A DNA stretch of 64,000 nucleotides from Oenanthe sinensis (Eukaryota > Streptophyta > Magnoliopsida > Apiales > Apiaceae): contig CM053802.1 of NCBI GenBank assembly GCA_028671895.1, positions 368,631-432,630 on the forward strand, read 5' to 3'. The position numbers and the translations under genes were made by a program. The notes under the pieces are model-generated. The model did no database searches. It was not told the DNA's origin and saw only the letters and a list, made by a program, of their open reading frames with translations. Shown one piece after another: positions 10,562 through 21,431 of this stretch (the first letter of the stretch is position 1; the number at the start of each line of letters is the position of its first letter).

Positions 10562-11133
10562 TGTTACGGATCAAAAACGAAGTGTCTTTAATACGTAATT
10601 AATGTTAGGGTTTGGGGGAGCTTCAAGCTTTAATGGCTGTGCTAACGTTTCGTGACTTAGCTCAGGTCTTCGTTAACTGCCTACGTATCTCAGTTCGTAT
10701 GAGAATCAAGCCAAAAAACGTAGTTCTAATGTTGAGGGGTTAGGCCCTTTAAATAGGCACACGAAGGCCTTGGAATCATATTAGGGTTAGGAGACTTGGG
10801 GGCCAAGTCTTCTAGCAGCAGGGGTATCCAAAACCTTATAGGAATGAGAGTCATTGTCGGACTCTTCCCACGTTTGGGCTCCTAGACCCTTCTACCGTGA
10901 AGGCCTTCAACGGACTTTTTGGGCCTTTTCTGGGCTTTTATTAAATAATTACGAAATTAACTATTAAAAAGGGCTTACTGGGCCTATGGCTTCCACGGAG
11001 CCTCGCGGACTGGACCCAACAATCTAGTTATTACATTCCTAGTTCGTTTCGAGGGCCTAAAACCTTTAGACCATACCAGGCCTAATAAATGCTATATTTA
11101 TTATTTCTTTCAGGGCTATTTTTACCCATATCA
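10562..11133 (-). repeat. LTR B (middle LTR of the Tat element)
   Basis: 572 bp and nearly identical to LTR A. It serves as the 5' LTR of the full-length gag-pol unit (primer-binding site at 10543-10559) and as the 3' LTR of the deleted derivative (polypurine tract at 11134-11151). The TATTTAAA box is at 10748-10755 on the minus strand. Confidence 0.9.
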
Positions 11134-11151
11134 TTTGCCCCCCCAACTTTT
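11134..11151 (-). other. Polypurine tract of the deleted derivative
   Basis: Same purine-rich sequence as 1068-1085, next to LTR B. The short LTR C-to-LTR B unit therefore keeps this cis element for reverse transcription. Confidence 0.7.
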
Positions 11152-11223
11152 GGGAAAACTCTACAAGTTTTCGTAAAAGTTTCACCAAGGGTTCTCAATA
11201 CCTTGAAGTCGAAATATTGGTTT

Positions 11224-12972
11224 GAGGTCGATTTCGACCTGGATCGAGGTCGAACAGGACTTCAAAACGCCTCGAGGTCGAACATAGTGATTGAGGTCGA
11301 TTTCGACCTGGATCGAGGTCGAACAAGGGCTCAAAATGCCTTGAGGTCGAAATATTGATTTGAGGTCGATTTCGACCTGGAGCGAGGTCGAACAGGACTT
11401 AAAATGCCTTGAGGTCGAAATATTGATTTGAGGTCGATTTCGACCTGGATCGAGGTCGAATAGGACTTCAAAACGCCTCGAGGTCGAACATAGTGATTGA
11501 GGTCGATTTCGACCTGGATCGAGGTCGAACAAGGGCTCAAAATGCCTTGAGGTCGAAATCCCTTGAGGGCCTCATGGCCTCTTATTTTCGACTTGGATTG
11601 AAGTCGAAATAGACCTCAAAACTCTTTGAGGTCGAAATTCCTTGAGGGCCTCATGGCCTTTTATTTTCGACTTGGATTGAAGTCGAAATAGACCTCAAAA
11701 CTCTTTGAGGTCGAAATTCCTTGAGGGCCTCATGGCCTTTTATTTTCGACTTGGATTGAAGTCGAAATAGACCTCAAAATTCTTTGAGGTCGAAATTCCT
11801 TGAGGGCCTCATGGCCTTTTATTTTCGACTTGGATTGAAGTCGAAATAGACCTCAAAACTCTTTGAGGTCGAAATTCCTTGAGGGCCTCATGGCCTTTTA
11901 TTTTCGACTTGGATTGAAGTCGAAATAGACCTCAAAATTCCTTGAGGTCGAAATTCCTTGAGGGCCTCATGGCCTTTTATTTTCGACTTGGATTGAAGTC
12001 GAAATAGACCTCAAAACTCTTTGAGGTCGAAATTCCTTGAGGGCTTCATGGCCTTTTATTTTCGACTTGGATTGAAGTCGAAATAGACCTCAAAACTCTT
12101 TGAGGTCGAAATTCCTTGAGGGCCTCATGGCCTTTTATTTTCGACTTGGATTGAAGTCGAAATAGACCTCAAAACTCTTTGAGGTCGAAATTCCTTGAGG
12201 GCCTCATGGCCTTTTATTTTCGACTTGGATTGAAGTCGAAATAGACCTCAAAACTCTTTGAGGTCGAAATTCCTTGAGGGCCTCATGGCCTTTTATTTTC
12301 GACTTGGATTGAAGTCGAAATAGACCTCAAAACTCTTTGAGGTCGAAATTCCTTGAGGGCCTCATGGCCTTTTATTTTCGACTTGGATTGAAGTCGAAAT
12401 AGACCTCAAAACTCTTTGAGGTCGAAATTCCTTGAGGGCCTCAAAACTCTTTGAAGTCGAAATTCCTTGAGGGCCTCATGGCCTTTTATTTTCGACTTGG
12501 ATTGAAGTCGAAATAGACCTCAAAACTCTTTGAGGTCGAAATTCCTTGAGGGCCTCATGGCCTTTTATTTTCGACTTGGATTGAAGTCGAAATAGACCTC
12601 AAAACTCTTTGAGGTCGAAATTCCTTGAGGGCCTCATGGCCTTTTATTTTCGACTTGGATTGAAGTCGAAATAGACCTCAAAACTCTTTGAGGTCGAAAT
12701 TCCTTGAGGGCCTCATGACCTTTTATTTTCGACTTGGATTGAAGTCGAAATAGACCTCAAAACCCTTTGAGGTCGAAATTCCTTGAGGGCCTTATGGCCT
12801 TTTATTTTCGACTTGGATTGAAGTCGAAATAGACCTCAAAACTCTTTGAGGTCGAAATTCCTTGAGGGCCTCATGGCCTTTTATTTTCGACTTGGATTGA
12901 AGTCGAAATAGACCTCAAAACTCTTTGAGGTCGAAATTCCTTGAGGGCCTCATGGCCTTTAATTTTCGACTT
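11224..12972. repeat. Hairpin-forming tandem array B (expanded copy)
   Basis: Same repeat families as array A but longer: about 5 of the 65-70-bp units (starting 11224) and about 17-18 of the 79-bp units. One unit near 12419-12453 is internally truncated, as expected from slippage or unequal crossing-over. It belongs to the deleted derivative. Confidence 0.93.
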
Positions 12973-13330
12973 TATAGAATGGGCCTGTGGGGTTTTATGA
13001 CTACGGGATTGGCAGGCCCATGTTTTGGATCTTTCCCAGTTTATGGGTTGTAGAGGTTTTGGGCCTTAGAATATGGGCTTTCAGGCCCCTTCACCGGTGA
13101 TACCGGTTGACTTACCTTTCGACGGTTGTTCGACCTAGAGATGACTGTCAAAAGGTGAATTTAAACGGTCAGGTGACCGGCTGGGGTTGCATATATGAGT
13201 GGTATGGGCTTCATTTCTCACACTTCTCATTTTTTACTCCTCACTTCTCCCTTCTGTATTCGAGATCTCAAGCTTCTAAGTAATTTAAATCGTTAGCTTC
13301 CTCAAAGAATTACATAAAGTCGAAAATCAG

Positions 13331-13436
13331 ATGGCAGATAAGAGAGCTTCTAGATTGGCAGCCATGAACGCGGGATGTCAGCGGTGTCAGGGATCTCTCC
13401 TTCAAGGGCGCTTGCAGTACTTCGTGTTCTTGCCAT
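13331..13436. pseudogene. Head-to-head stubs of the accessory gene (+) and gag (-)
   Basis: 13331-13376 repeats the first 46 bases of the accessory gene (as at 2629-2674). From about 13377 the sequence switches to the first ~60 bases of gag on the minus strand (ATG complement at 13434-13436). The breakpoint shows CAGC microhomology and two extra bases (GT), which suggests end-joining deletion. Confidence 0.85.
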
Positions 13437-13450
13437 GGTTGTTATTCGTT

Positions 13451-13467
13451 TCCCACAGACGGCGCCA
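13451..13467 (-). other. tRNA primer-binding site of the deleted derivative
   Basis: Identical to 10543-10559 and two bases inside LTR C, so the short unit is also primed in principle. Confidence 0.75.
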
Positions 13468-13469
13468 AA

Positions 13470-14041
13470 TGTTACGGATCAAAAATGAAGTGTCTTTAAT
13501 ACGTAATTAATGCTAGGGTTTGGGGGAGCTTCAAGCTTTAATGGCTGTGCTAACGTTTCGTGACTTAGCTCAGGTCTTCGTTAACTGCCTACGTATCTCA
13601 GTTCGTATGAGAATCAAGCCAAAAAACGTAGTTCTAATGTTGAGGGGTTAGGCCCTTTAAATAGGCACACGAAGGCCTTGGAATCATATTAGGGTTAGGA
13701 GACTTGGGGGCCAAGTCTTCTAGCAGCAGGGGTATCCAAAACCTTATAGGAATGAGAGTCCTTGTCGGACTCTTCTCACGTTTGGGCTCCTAGACCCTTC
13801 TATCGTGAAGGCCTTCAACAGGCTTTTTGGGCCTTTTCTGGGCTTTTATTAAATAATTACGAAATTAACTATTAAAAAGGGCTTACTGGGCCTATGGCTT
13901 CCACGGAGCCTCGCGGACTGGACTCAACAATCTAGTTATTACATTCCTAGTTCGTTTCGAGGGCCTAAAACCTTTGGACCATACCAGGCCTAATAAATGC
14001 TATATTTATTATTTCTTTCAGGGCTATTTTTACCCATATCA
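13470..14041 (-). repeat. LTR C (outermost 5' LTR of the Tat element)
   Basis: 572 bp and the most divergent of the three (about 9-10 differences by eye from LTRs A and B). It is followed by the AAGGG target duplication. The TATTTAAA box is at 13656-13663, minus strand. Confidence 0.9.
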
Positions 14042-14046
14042 AAGGG
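14042..14046. repeat. Right target-site duplication AAGGG of the Tat element
   Basis: AAGGG follows the CATATCA terminus at 14041 and matches 491-495. Confidence 0.9.
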
Positions 14047-14357
14047 GTATTCAATATGTTTTAAAAGTTAGGGGTATTTAATCTGGATTATTATTAATCA
14101 ATTAAAATTCATGAGTATTTAAAAACTTATTAATACTGATGGATTTTTAAAATTCATAGATTATGTTAGATTTTTCTATATATTTTAGATGTTTTAAAAT
14201 TTCACCTTAATACAATAGTTTCTATTGGATTCATGATTAACTTTGCGCGGACTCTGTGAATTATGTGTATAATATGTGGAATCTTAAATCAAATATAATT
14301 AATAAAAATCAATGTATTATTATCATTACTTATAAATCTGGATTGAATACACTCCCC
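14047..14357. mobile_element. Right half of the MITE interrupted by the Tat element
   Basis: The terminal inverted repeat at 14335-14357 (GATTGAATACACTCCCC core) matches the reverse complement of 420-439 with about four mismatches in 20. Joining the flanks at the AAGGG target duplication restores a continuous MITE of roughly 380 bp. The superfamily was not determined. Confidence 0.5.
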
Positions 14358-14411
14358 TAAATTAGTGTTAGACAAACGCAAATGCAAATGCAAATTAAAT
14401 TATTACTTATA

Positions 14412-14922
14412 CTAGTTTATAACTCGCACGGTTGCTATTAATAAATTATATATTAACTATTTTATATAATTTAAATATTTCATTTAATATAATAATTTAT
14501 TTTATTATTAATTTCTTTTTAAATTTTTCAAAACAATGATGTTTATATATTAATATTCATAAAATTTAATAATAAGTCATTATTTTAAATACATAAAAGA
14601 GTTTGAATGGTGATGAAATTGAGTTAAATGTGAGTTTACTATATTAAATAAAAATTATAGGATAAGTAGGATTATTAAAATATAAAATATAACTTAAATA
14701 TTATATAATATTATTCATGAGCAGTTGTATAAAAGTAGTACTATCGGGGATAGAATTATATGTATGATATATCTTTTCTAAAATTAAATTTTATTAAAAT
14801 TGGATAATTATGATCGTTTTTATGATTCACCTAAAATTAGACGTTAGAATCTTTTCTATGGTTCATATAGATAAGATGCAAAAAAAAAAAAGATTTCTCG
14901 TTTGATTATAATAATATAGTAT
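14412..14922 (-). mobile_element. Helitron-like non-autonomous element, copy 1
   Basis: Collinear along its length with 47258-47772 (roughly 80% identity by eye). On the minus strand it ends in ...GCACGGTTGC-like hairpin sequence, then TTATAAACTAG (CTAG at 14412-14415 on plus), a Helitron-type 3' end. The 5' TC terminus is degraded. It has no coding capacity. Confidence 0.55.
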
Positions 14923-16173
14923 AATTTTTTTATTTAAAATACATATATTTTATAAATAAAAACATAAATCATGACTCATGAGAATAAATTATGTATTTGG
15001 AAAAGTTGCCCCATGTGCAGCGTCTGTATAAGTAGTTCTGAGTACGCTTTGGCATGAGGCAGGGTAAAAGGGTGAAAAATTTAATGAAAAAGTAATTATA
15101 AAATACATGTTATGTTATGAAAATACAAAGCATAATAATCCACAAAACTAGTTCTCATTTGAATTTAACTATATAAATATATAATATAATTTATAATAAG
15201 TAAATAAATATATATATTTTTTATACCAAGTAAATAAAGAATAAAATATTATTTATAAAATTACCCAAAAGAATGGCCGGGAGTTGATGGCATGAGATCA
15301 AAAGTGATGATACGCAGTGTGAAAGGAATCTAAACAGGTAATCGAGATACATATAAACTTACGGAGGATAAAGTTTTTCTGAGATTATTTATTATTTAAG
15401 ATGCAAGTATTTTTAGTTTGGGTATTTTTGTAATTGTATATAATTTTTTTAAAATTACAATAACACCTTAATCTCAAGAAAGTTACGTGAGATAATCCGA
15501 GGAACATTAATCTCAAACTTGTTATATTTTATATATAATAAGAGTAAGAGAGATCTTATCCAAATACTATCAAAGATTAAAATATCGATTCTCAATAATT
15601 ACATAATATTAATACTAACCCGATCAGTAAAATAATATAAAAATTTTAAACCGAATTCAGCCCCACCAAACCGAAATAATTACTAAAATAATAATAAAAA
15701 TATGAAAATGCATCCAACTGGAATAAAGTATAAAAATTTTATTCCTCCTTTTTTGAGAAAACCAATAAAATATTTAAATAATAAAAATAACTTTTAAAAA
15801 ATATCCGGATTGTCACAATAACTTTATAGAGAGTTATAATTGGAAAATATATATGTTCTATATTTATATTCTAATTATTATATATTGCAGAATTTTGAGT
15901 ATATATTCCAATTTGTATTTCATATAAGAGTCCTCCATTGAATTCAATCCTTATATATAATATATTAATATAAATAATGTACGCGGTAAAATAAGTACTT
16001 AATTTTTTTGTACTGAATAAAATTTATTAGATTAATATGAGAAAAAATAAATGTATTGATTAATTAAATTAAAAAAACACAGAGTGGGCTGGTTTTTAAT
16101 ACTACCAATGAGAGAGTATGGTAGGCCCAGATCTGTGCGTGGAAGCAGGTGGAGAAAACGTGAGCATAACATA
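14923..16173. other. AT-rich intergenic DNA upstream of the J-protein gene
   Basis: AT-rich sequence with no supported gene and no clear repeat pair. The last few hundred bases are the probable distal promoter of the downstream gene. Confidence 0.5.
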
Positions 16174-16188
16174 GAAGTTTCTGGAGAA
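16174..16188 (+). promoter_or_regulatory. Heat-shock element upstream of the J-protein gene
   Basis: GAAGTTTCTGGAGAA fits three alternating nGAAn units (GAAnnTTCnnGAG), the HSF binding pattern. It is about 100 bp upstream of the TATA box. Function is inferred from the pattern and the chaperone gene it precedes. Confidence 0.5.
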
Positions 16189-16285
16189 TAGAGTTGGCCC
16201 AAAATATCTGAGGCACCAAATAATCTCAGCCGTCCAACCCCGATTACTGGGATGTATGATCACAGTTCTCCCACAATCCACGTCC

Positions 16286-16292
16286 CTATAAA
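16286..16292 (+). promoter_or_regulatory. TATA box of the J-protein gene
   Basis: CTATAAA lies about 270 bp before the ATG, which would put transcription start near 16320 and leave a 5' UTR of roughly 240 bp. Confidence 0.5.
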
Positions 16293-16559
16293 GAAAAGAA
16301 GAAATAGTAATAAAATTAAAAAAAGGCTTGCACACTCTGATATTTATCACGGACTAGACTAGTAATAAAATCAGTCTTGTTTGTGCAGCCCCCTGTTTGT
16401 GGATTTTGCTAGGAGGGAGGGAGGTTGTTTACAGGGGAAGGACAAGTACTTATTAACTAGTACTAGTAGTAGCCTTGTTTGTTTGCATTCTCTCCTCCAT
16501 CACTTTCCCCCCAACCAACAACTTAATTCATTCCATCACTTTTACAACCAATTACTACA

Positions 16560-18277
16560 ATGGCTTCCAATGAAAACAACAAGACCCCTGATTTCTATGC
16601 TGTTTTGGGATTGACAAAAGATTGCTCTCATCTTCAACTCAAGACTGCTTACAAGAAGCTTGCACTGGTCTGTCTTTCTTTCTTTTCCTTACAATTTCCA
16701 TCTTTTTTACCACAATTTTCAATATTTCATACTTGTTGGTTTGTTATTGGTTGGTGTATAGAGATGGCATCCTGATCGCTGTGCAGCTTCTGGGAATTCC
16801 AAGTACGTGGAAGAGGCCAAAGTTAAATTTCAGTCCATTCAACAGGCTTATTCTGGTCACCCCCTTGTTCTTTTTCTTATTCATCTTCTGCTTCTTCTTT
16901 CCTTTTCATTCTCTCATTTATTCTCCTTTGCCTCCCAGTCTTGTCCGACAAGAACAAAAGATTTATGTATGACTTTGGAGTCTACGACAGTAATGATGAT
17001 GACGACCCCCGCAATGTGAGTTTGCTATTTTCACTTGACTGCATATTTCTATCTTTATCACTATTCACCAACAACTTTAACCTTTATAATTTGCTTATTT
17101 CAATTACTTAATCCCCGACAAACTAGACCTCAGCATAACCTAATTATGCCAACATTTTGCTATTCAGATACCCTTCATACTGCTCCTTATCTTTGATTTA
17201 AATCACCCAAATCTATGTAAATCTTTCTACTTTTTGTATTGATTCAAGTTAATTCAATGCAGGGTATGGGTGATTTTCTTAGTGAAATGGCAGCTATGAT
17301 GAGCCAGAACAAGTCTAGTGTAAGTCTCTGCCTTATGCTCCTAGTACAAGTTTCTATGTTTTTCCATGTACAACAAACAACAATTCAGTCCTACATTATA
17401 TGTCTTCTTATCGTCTTTAATAGTACCAATTCTGCAGTATTAAGGTTGGATAATTTTCTTAAAATACTGTATGAACCTTTGCTATTATATTCGGTTGTAT
17501 TTAACTTCCCAATCTTTTGCTCGGGTCTTTTTGCAAACCTGTTCCTCAAGCTTGTATGATTTAAATTATCTATGTGAATCAATGCCATCCTATATATCTT
17601 TATTCTTAAATCAAAGTAATGTATCCAAGACAACATATGGTTGAATTTTGACATTATATTGGTTCAAGACAATGACATAACAGCTTTAGTTTCTATGCAA
17701 TTTAGCATTCCCTTGGAATCAATTTAGTAATTGACAGGCTTCTTACTTTCACGTGATTGTACATTTGTCAGGACAATGTGGTGGAAAGCTTTGAGGAACT
17801 GAAGACATTGTTCGAGGATATGTTTCAAGATGACTTGGCCGGTATTCATTCCTCTTCCCAAACTGGGGCTACAGCTTCATGTTCTTCCTCTATGTTTGAT
17901 ATTTATGGGAAGAGCCCTAACCTCCCCAGCAAAAGAAACTTTGAGTTGAATTCAATGAAGTCAGAGGTTGAAAATTCCTCAAATTTTGAGACACACTTTC
18001 AAGGGTTCAGCTTTGGGGTTAGTGCTATCTCTACCTCACCTTCCCTAAACATTTTCCTGATATATACGGTGCATTACTTTTTTTATTTTTATTTTCTTGA
18101 CCAAAAAAATTCCTTTTTACTCACACTTTGTTATGAAGACAGGTGGAACACGAGGAAAGTCTTCGGGAAGGAGGATGTGCTCCAGGAGAGTACAAAAGTA
18201 GGAGGAGTGGCAGGAAGCAGAAGGTCTCATCCAGCCATGACGTATCCTCTGGCAACGATGCTGGCATATCTGCTTGA
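16560..18277 (+). CDS. J-domain co-chaperone (DnaJ class C), six exons, 238 aa
   Basis: Exons 16560-16667, 16762-16855, 16939-17015, 17263-17319, 17772-18017 and 18143-18277 join in frame with GT..AG introns. The J domain spans residues ~10-80. The HPD motif (residues 39-41, in RWHPDR) sits at the start of exon 2 and stimulates Hsp70 ATPase. No Gly/Phe or zinc-finger domain follows, so this is a class C J-protein. The region after the J domain has an acidic run (SNDDDDP), a MGDFLSEMAAMM helix, and a C-terminal basic stretch (KSRRSGRKQK) that could be nuclear-targeting. From memory it resembles the Arabidopsis At3g14200/At1g56300 group, likely cytosolic or nuclear. Alternative frames at 16622-16972 and 17239-17559 are intron read-through. 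Confidence 0.9.
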
Positions 18278-19864
18278 TGGTTTAAATTATCAACTGGTGG
18301 GATGCAGTCCTATCAAATATGTGGACAGTTTCTCAGAGGTTGATATTTGGTTCAGTTTTATCCCAAGAATTTGTGTTTTAGCGTTGAACTTTTGCTGATA
18401 AGATATGGCCATTTGGGTGTAAAATGATCCGGGACTCAATCCATGTGCTTGAGCTTAATTTAATTTAATTCTTTATAGTTGTGGTGCCCAATCGGTGGCA
18501 GAGGTTTAGTTGAATTCTAAGGAAAACTCTTTCTAGTAGTCCTTGCAAAAATAATGGGAGAAAGGTGGTGTATTTGTAAGATTTTGCTCATGCCCCTCCT
18601 ACTGAAACAAACTTTTGAGTAATTTTCTAACATGCTGAAATGTGATCCCTACTTATGATGAAATTAATATATAGGTCCTTGAGTTGTGTAAAAACAGTCT
18701 ACTAATTTGCATCTGCATCTTTAGTTTGTAAAAGAGAAAGGAGGGATCATATTGATCTGTAATGGACCAATTACTTGTTCCTGTCTTTATCTGTGCGACT
18801 ATCCAAGAAGGTTTATAGCGTGAGGATATGCAACTTGAAGCCAAACGTTAAAATGGGTAACCATCTGGTTGGCGTTATTCCACGGACCCACTGATGACAA
18901 GTTGATGATTGGGCTGTTGCGAAAAGCAGCTAGAAAGTAAATATTTGTATTAGGGACAGATTGATTGTAATAATGACCAAAAGTCAAATCACTAATCTAC
19001 CATAATCTAATTCCCTGATGATGCGAGCATTTTAAGTCGTCTATACCATATACCAGGCAATTTCAACCCCTAAACTTACATGTATATGATATATATATGT
19101 CAATATTATTTGTGGAGATCGATTAAAGGTTCATCATCACATGACATCAGATTCTACCTTTTAACCGCCAAAGAGCAAGGTTGTGCATCCAAAATTTATC
19201 TTAAATATTTTTCCCAAATGAAATAACATGGCATGACATATAATTTATTTTAATTCGTGAACGCATTTGTATACCTACGGGGTCTCATATTATTATAAAA
19301 AAAATTAACAATCATATAAATGACAACTCTATCATTTGAGAGATTTTTGGGTTCCTAACATTTTTCTACTAAAAAATACATGGTTTCAGACACGGTCATA
19401 TTAGCCGGAACCATTTGTTCACTTGAAGCCATAAAATTAACCTAGCCTACATACATAAAATTTTCCATTTTTTTCAAATAATTCTCTCAGTCGTCTTTTT
19501 AAGAGGGTTTCTTGAACCTTTGCATGGATGCATATTATCGTGAATCATGGTTTAAATCTGATATGTACTAATGTACATTATTATTATGTCTTATTGCAGG
19601 ATTGTTCTTAGTGCTCTGGATCCTTGGGAAAAAAAGTGACAACTAGGGGTGTCCTGGGGTAAAACCGATTAACCTATACTATTTCGATCAATCTAAATCA
19701 AAAATTTTTAAATCAATATGTAGTTGGATTAAAAAAATGGTAACCCGATTTAAATAAATTAGGTATGAGTTTTAATTTTTTTATTCAAATCAATTCAATC
19801 CGATTAAAAATTAAAATATTTTAATAATACATATTTATAGGATTACACATCCATATATAGACTA
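18278..19864. other. 3' UTR and intergenic DNA
   Basis: The J-protein 3' UTR probably ends within the first 300 bases. Nothing coding follows. 19640-19810 holds an AACCGATT/AATCAATCCGATT-rich degenerate tract like those at 23235-23410 and 61365-61560. Confidence 0.45.
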
Positions 19865-20261
19865 GAGATTTTTTTTTAAAACACTTGGCTGAATCATAAA
19901 AAAGATTCTGACCATTTAATTGTAGGTTAATCATAGAAACGATCCTAATTATCCAATTTTAATAAAATTTAATTTTAAAAAAAATATATATCATACATAC
20001 AACTCTATCTCTGATAGTCCTCCTTTTTTATGTTAATAAAATATTTCACATTTATCTCCTATCTAAAATATATCTCTATACAAAACATACAAATATTATT
20101 CTATTAAAATATGAATATAAATAAATTATATGAAAATATATACATATAATATGAAATAAAGTTTAAATTATTATTATACCAATAAAAATAAATTCAAATC
20201 ATATAAAATATATTAAAAAATTAAAAAAAATTATTTGTGCATCGCAAGGGACATAAGTTAG
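19865..20261 (+). mobile_element. Helitron-like non-autonomous element, copy 3 (inverted)
   Basis: Reverse-complement homologue of 14412-14922 with an internal deletion. The 3' end reads TTTGTGCATCGCAAGGG, then TTAG at 20258-20261, a mutated CTAG with a short GTGC/GCA hairpin before it. Confidence 0.5.
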
Positions 20262-20289
20262 CATCATTTATAGTTGGAAAGTGAAAATT

Positions 20290-20590
20290 TTAATTTTCTC
20301 TCTTAATTTATTTATGAAAAATAAAAAACTTTAATTTTCTTTCTTAATTTAAATTAAAAATATTTTTAATATATATATGGAGTCAATAACTATAAAAAAT
20401 AAATTTTAATTAGTGATTGATAAGATTGAGTTGATATTATAAATACTCATTTATAAATATAAAAAAATTATATACATCTAAAATTAAATAAAGTTTAAAT
20501 TATTATTATATAAATTAAAAATAAATTCAAATTATATATAAAAAATATTTAAAAAAAAAAAAATCATCTGTGCAACGGGATATAAGCTTT
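20290..20590 (+). mobile_element. Helitron-like 3' fragment, copy 4
   Basis: The last ~120 bases repeat the 3' half of copy 3 (AAAGTTTAAATTATTATTATA core, then CATCTGTGCAACGGGATATAAG). The true 5' boundary is unclear. Confidence 0.4.
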
Positions 20591-20844
20591 TATATATAAC
20601 AAGGAAGGGGCGATGAGGTGGCAGTTCTAGAATTTTTTTTAGCTATTTTTCTTGAATGGAGATGAATCATGTTCCTATTTTGTAGGCGCATGAACAGAGG
20701 TAGGGCGGACTCCACATCGATTATCATCAACCGCACCAATTTTTATGATTTCATTAGTTACCTGTATTATTATATCACGAAATAGACCTCAAGGCTCAAA
20801 CACGTGCTTTCTCCCTGTTTATAAAATAACATTTTATAAACAGA

Positions 20845-21431
20845 GGTAGTGATTTTTTATATCTCAAATTACGTGTAAAAAGTCGAAACGACTATTATTT
20901 TGGGAGAGAGGGAGTATATTGATATAAATGCCATGCCATGCTATGCGCAGCTAAAAAAAATTAATAAATTCTTTTTATAAATTAATTTTATAAAATAAAC
21001 ACATGCTTTTTATAAATTAATCATTTTTGTTATATTCTTTTTAAATATATAAAATAATTTTCGTATAATAAAAATTGAATTTTATTAATCATATAATTAA
21101 TTAAATTTTAGTTTTATAACTTTATCTATATTATATTAAATATAAAATTTTGATAAAAAAAAATTTAGCTGCGTGTAGCATGGCATCTATATCTATATAC
21201 TCCCTCTGTCCCAAAATAATAATCGTTTTGACTTTTTGCACCTAATTTGAGATATAAAAAATCACTACTTGCATATATGATTTTTTCAATTTTGGTTTTT
21301 TGAATAAAAATATAATACTTAAATTATTATTCATAAAAAGAAATCGCAAAAATAATACATACAAGTAATTTTTTTATACCTTAAATCACGTACAAATAAT
21401 CAAAACGACTATTATTTTGAGACAGAGGGAG
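20845..21431. mobile_element. Nested inverted-repeat MITEs (Stowaway-like and a palindromic element)
   Basis: 21200-21431 is a Stowaway-like MITE with CTCCCTCTGTCCC/GACAGAGGGAG ends and TA duplications. 20845-20915 is an inverted partial copy of the same family. Between them, 20925-20965 and 21158-21192 are inverted repeats (ATGCCATGC...CGCAGCTAAA) of a second AT-rich MITE. Together they form a long two-layer inverted repeat. Confidence 0.6.

Larger units (their letters stand above)
496..14041 (-). mobile_element. Three-LTR Ty3/gypsy Tat-lineage retrotransposon (composite)
   Basis: Three 572-bp LTRs begin TGTTACGG and end CATATCA on the plus strand. The whole block is flanked by the 5-bp duplication AAGGG (491-495 and 14042-14046). 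Coding orientation is minus: 5' LTR (13470-14041), primer-binding site, gag stub, deleted interior, polypurine tract, middle LTR (10562-11133), second primer-binding site, full gag-pol, opposite-strand accessory gene, tandem array, polypurine tract, 3' LTR (496-1067). Dual RNase H domains and an antisense accessory gene are hallmarks of the Tat lineage. A single pair of target duplications around three LTRs implies unequal recombination between LTR elements rather than two independent insertions. By eye the LTRs differ at about 5 to 10 positions per 572, so insertion was recent. Confidence 0.93.
10562..14041 (-). mobile_element. Internally deleted Tat derivative (LTR C to LTR B)
   Basis: This 3.48-kb unit keeps both LTRs, primer-binding site, polypurine tract and tandem array but has lost almost all of gag-pol and the accessory gene. 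Its interior jumps from accessory-gene codon ~15 to gag codon ~20 at about 13376. It shares LTR B with the full-length unit. Confidence 0.85.

Noticed and set aside
11182..11540. Repetitive minus-strand frames with FDLDPGRNRPQ-type repeats
   Set aside because: They are translations of the tandem DNA repeat; the periodic peptide is forced by the DNA period.
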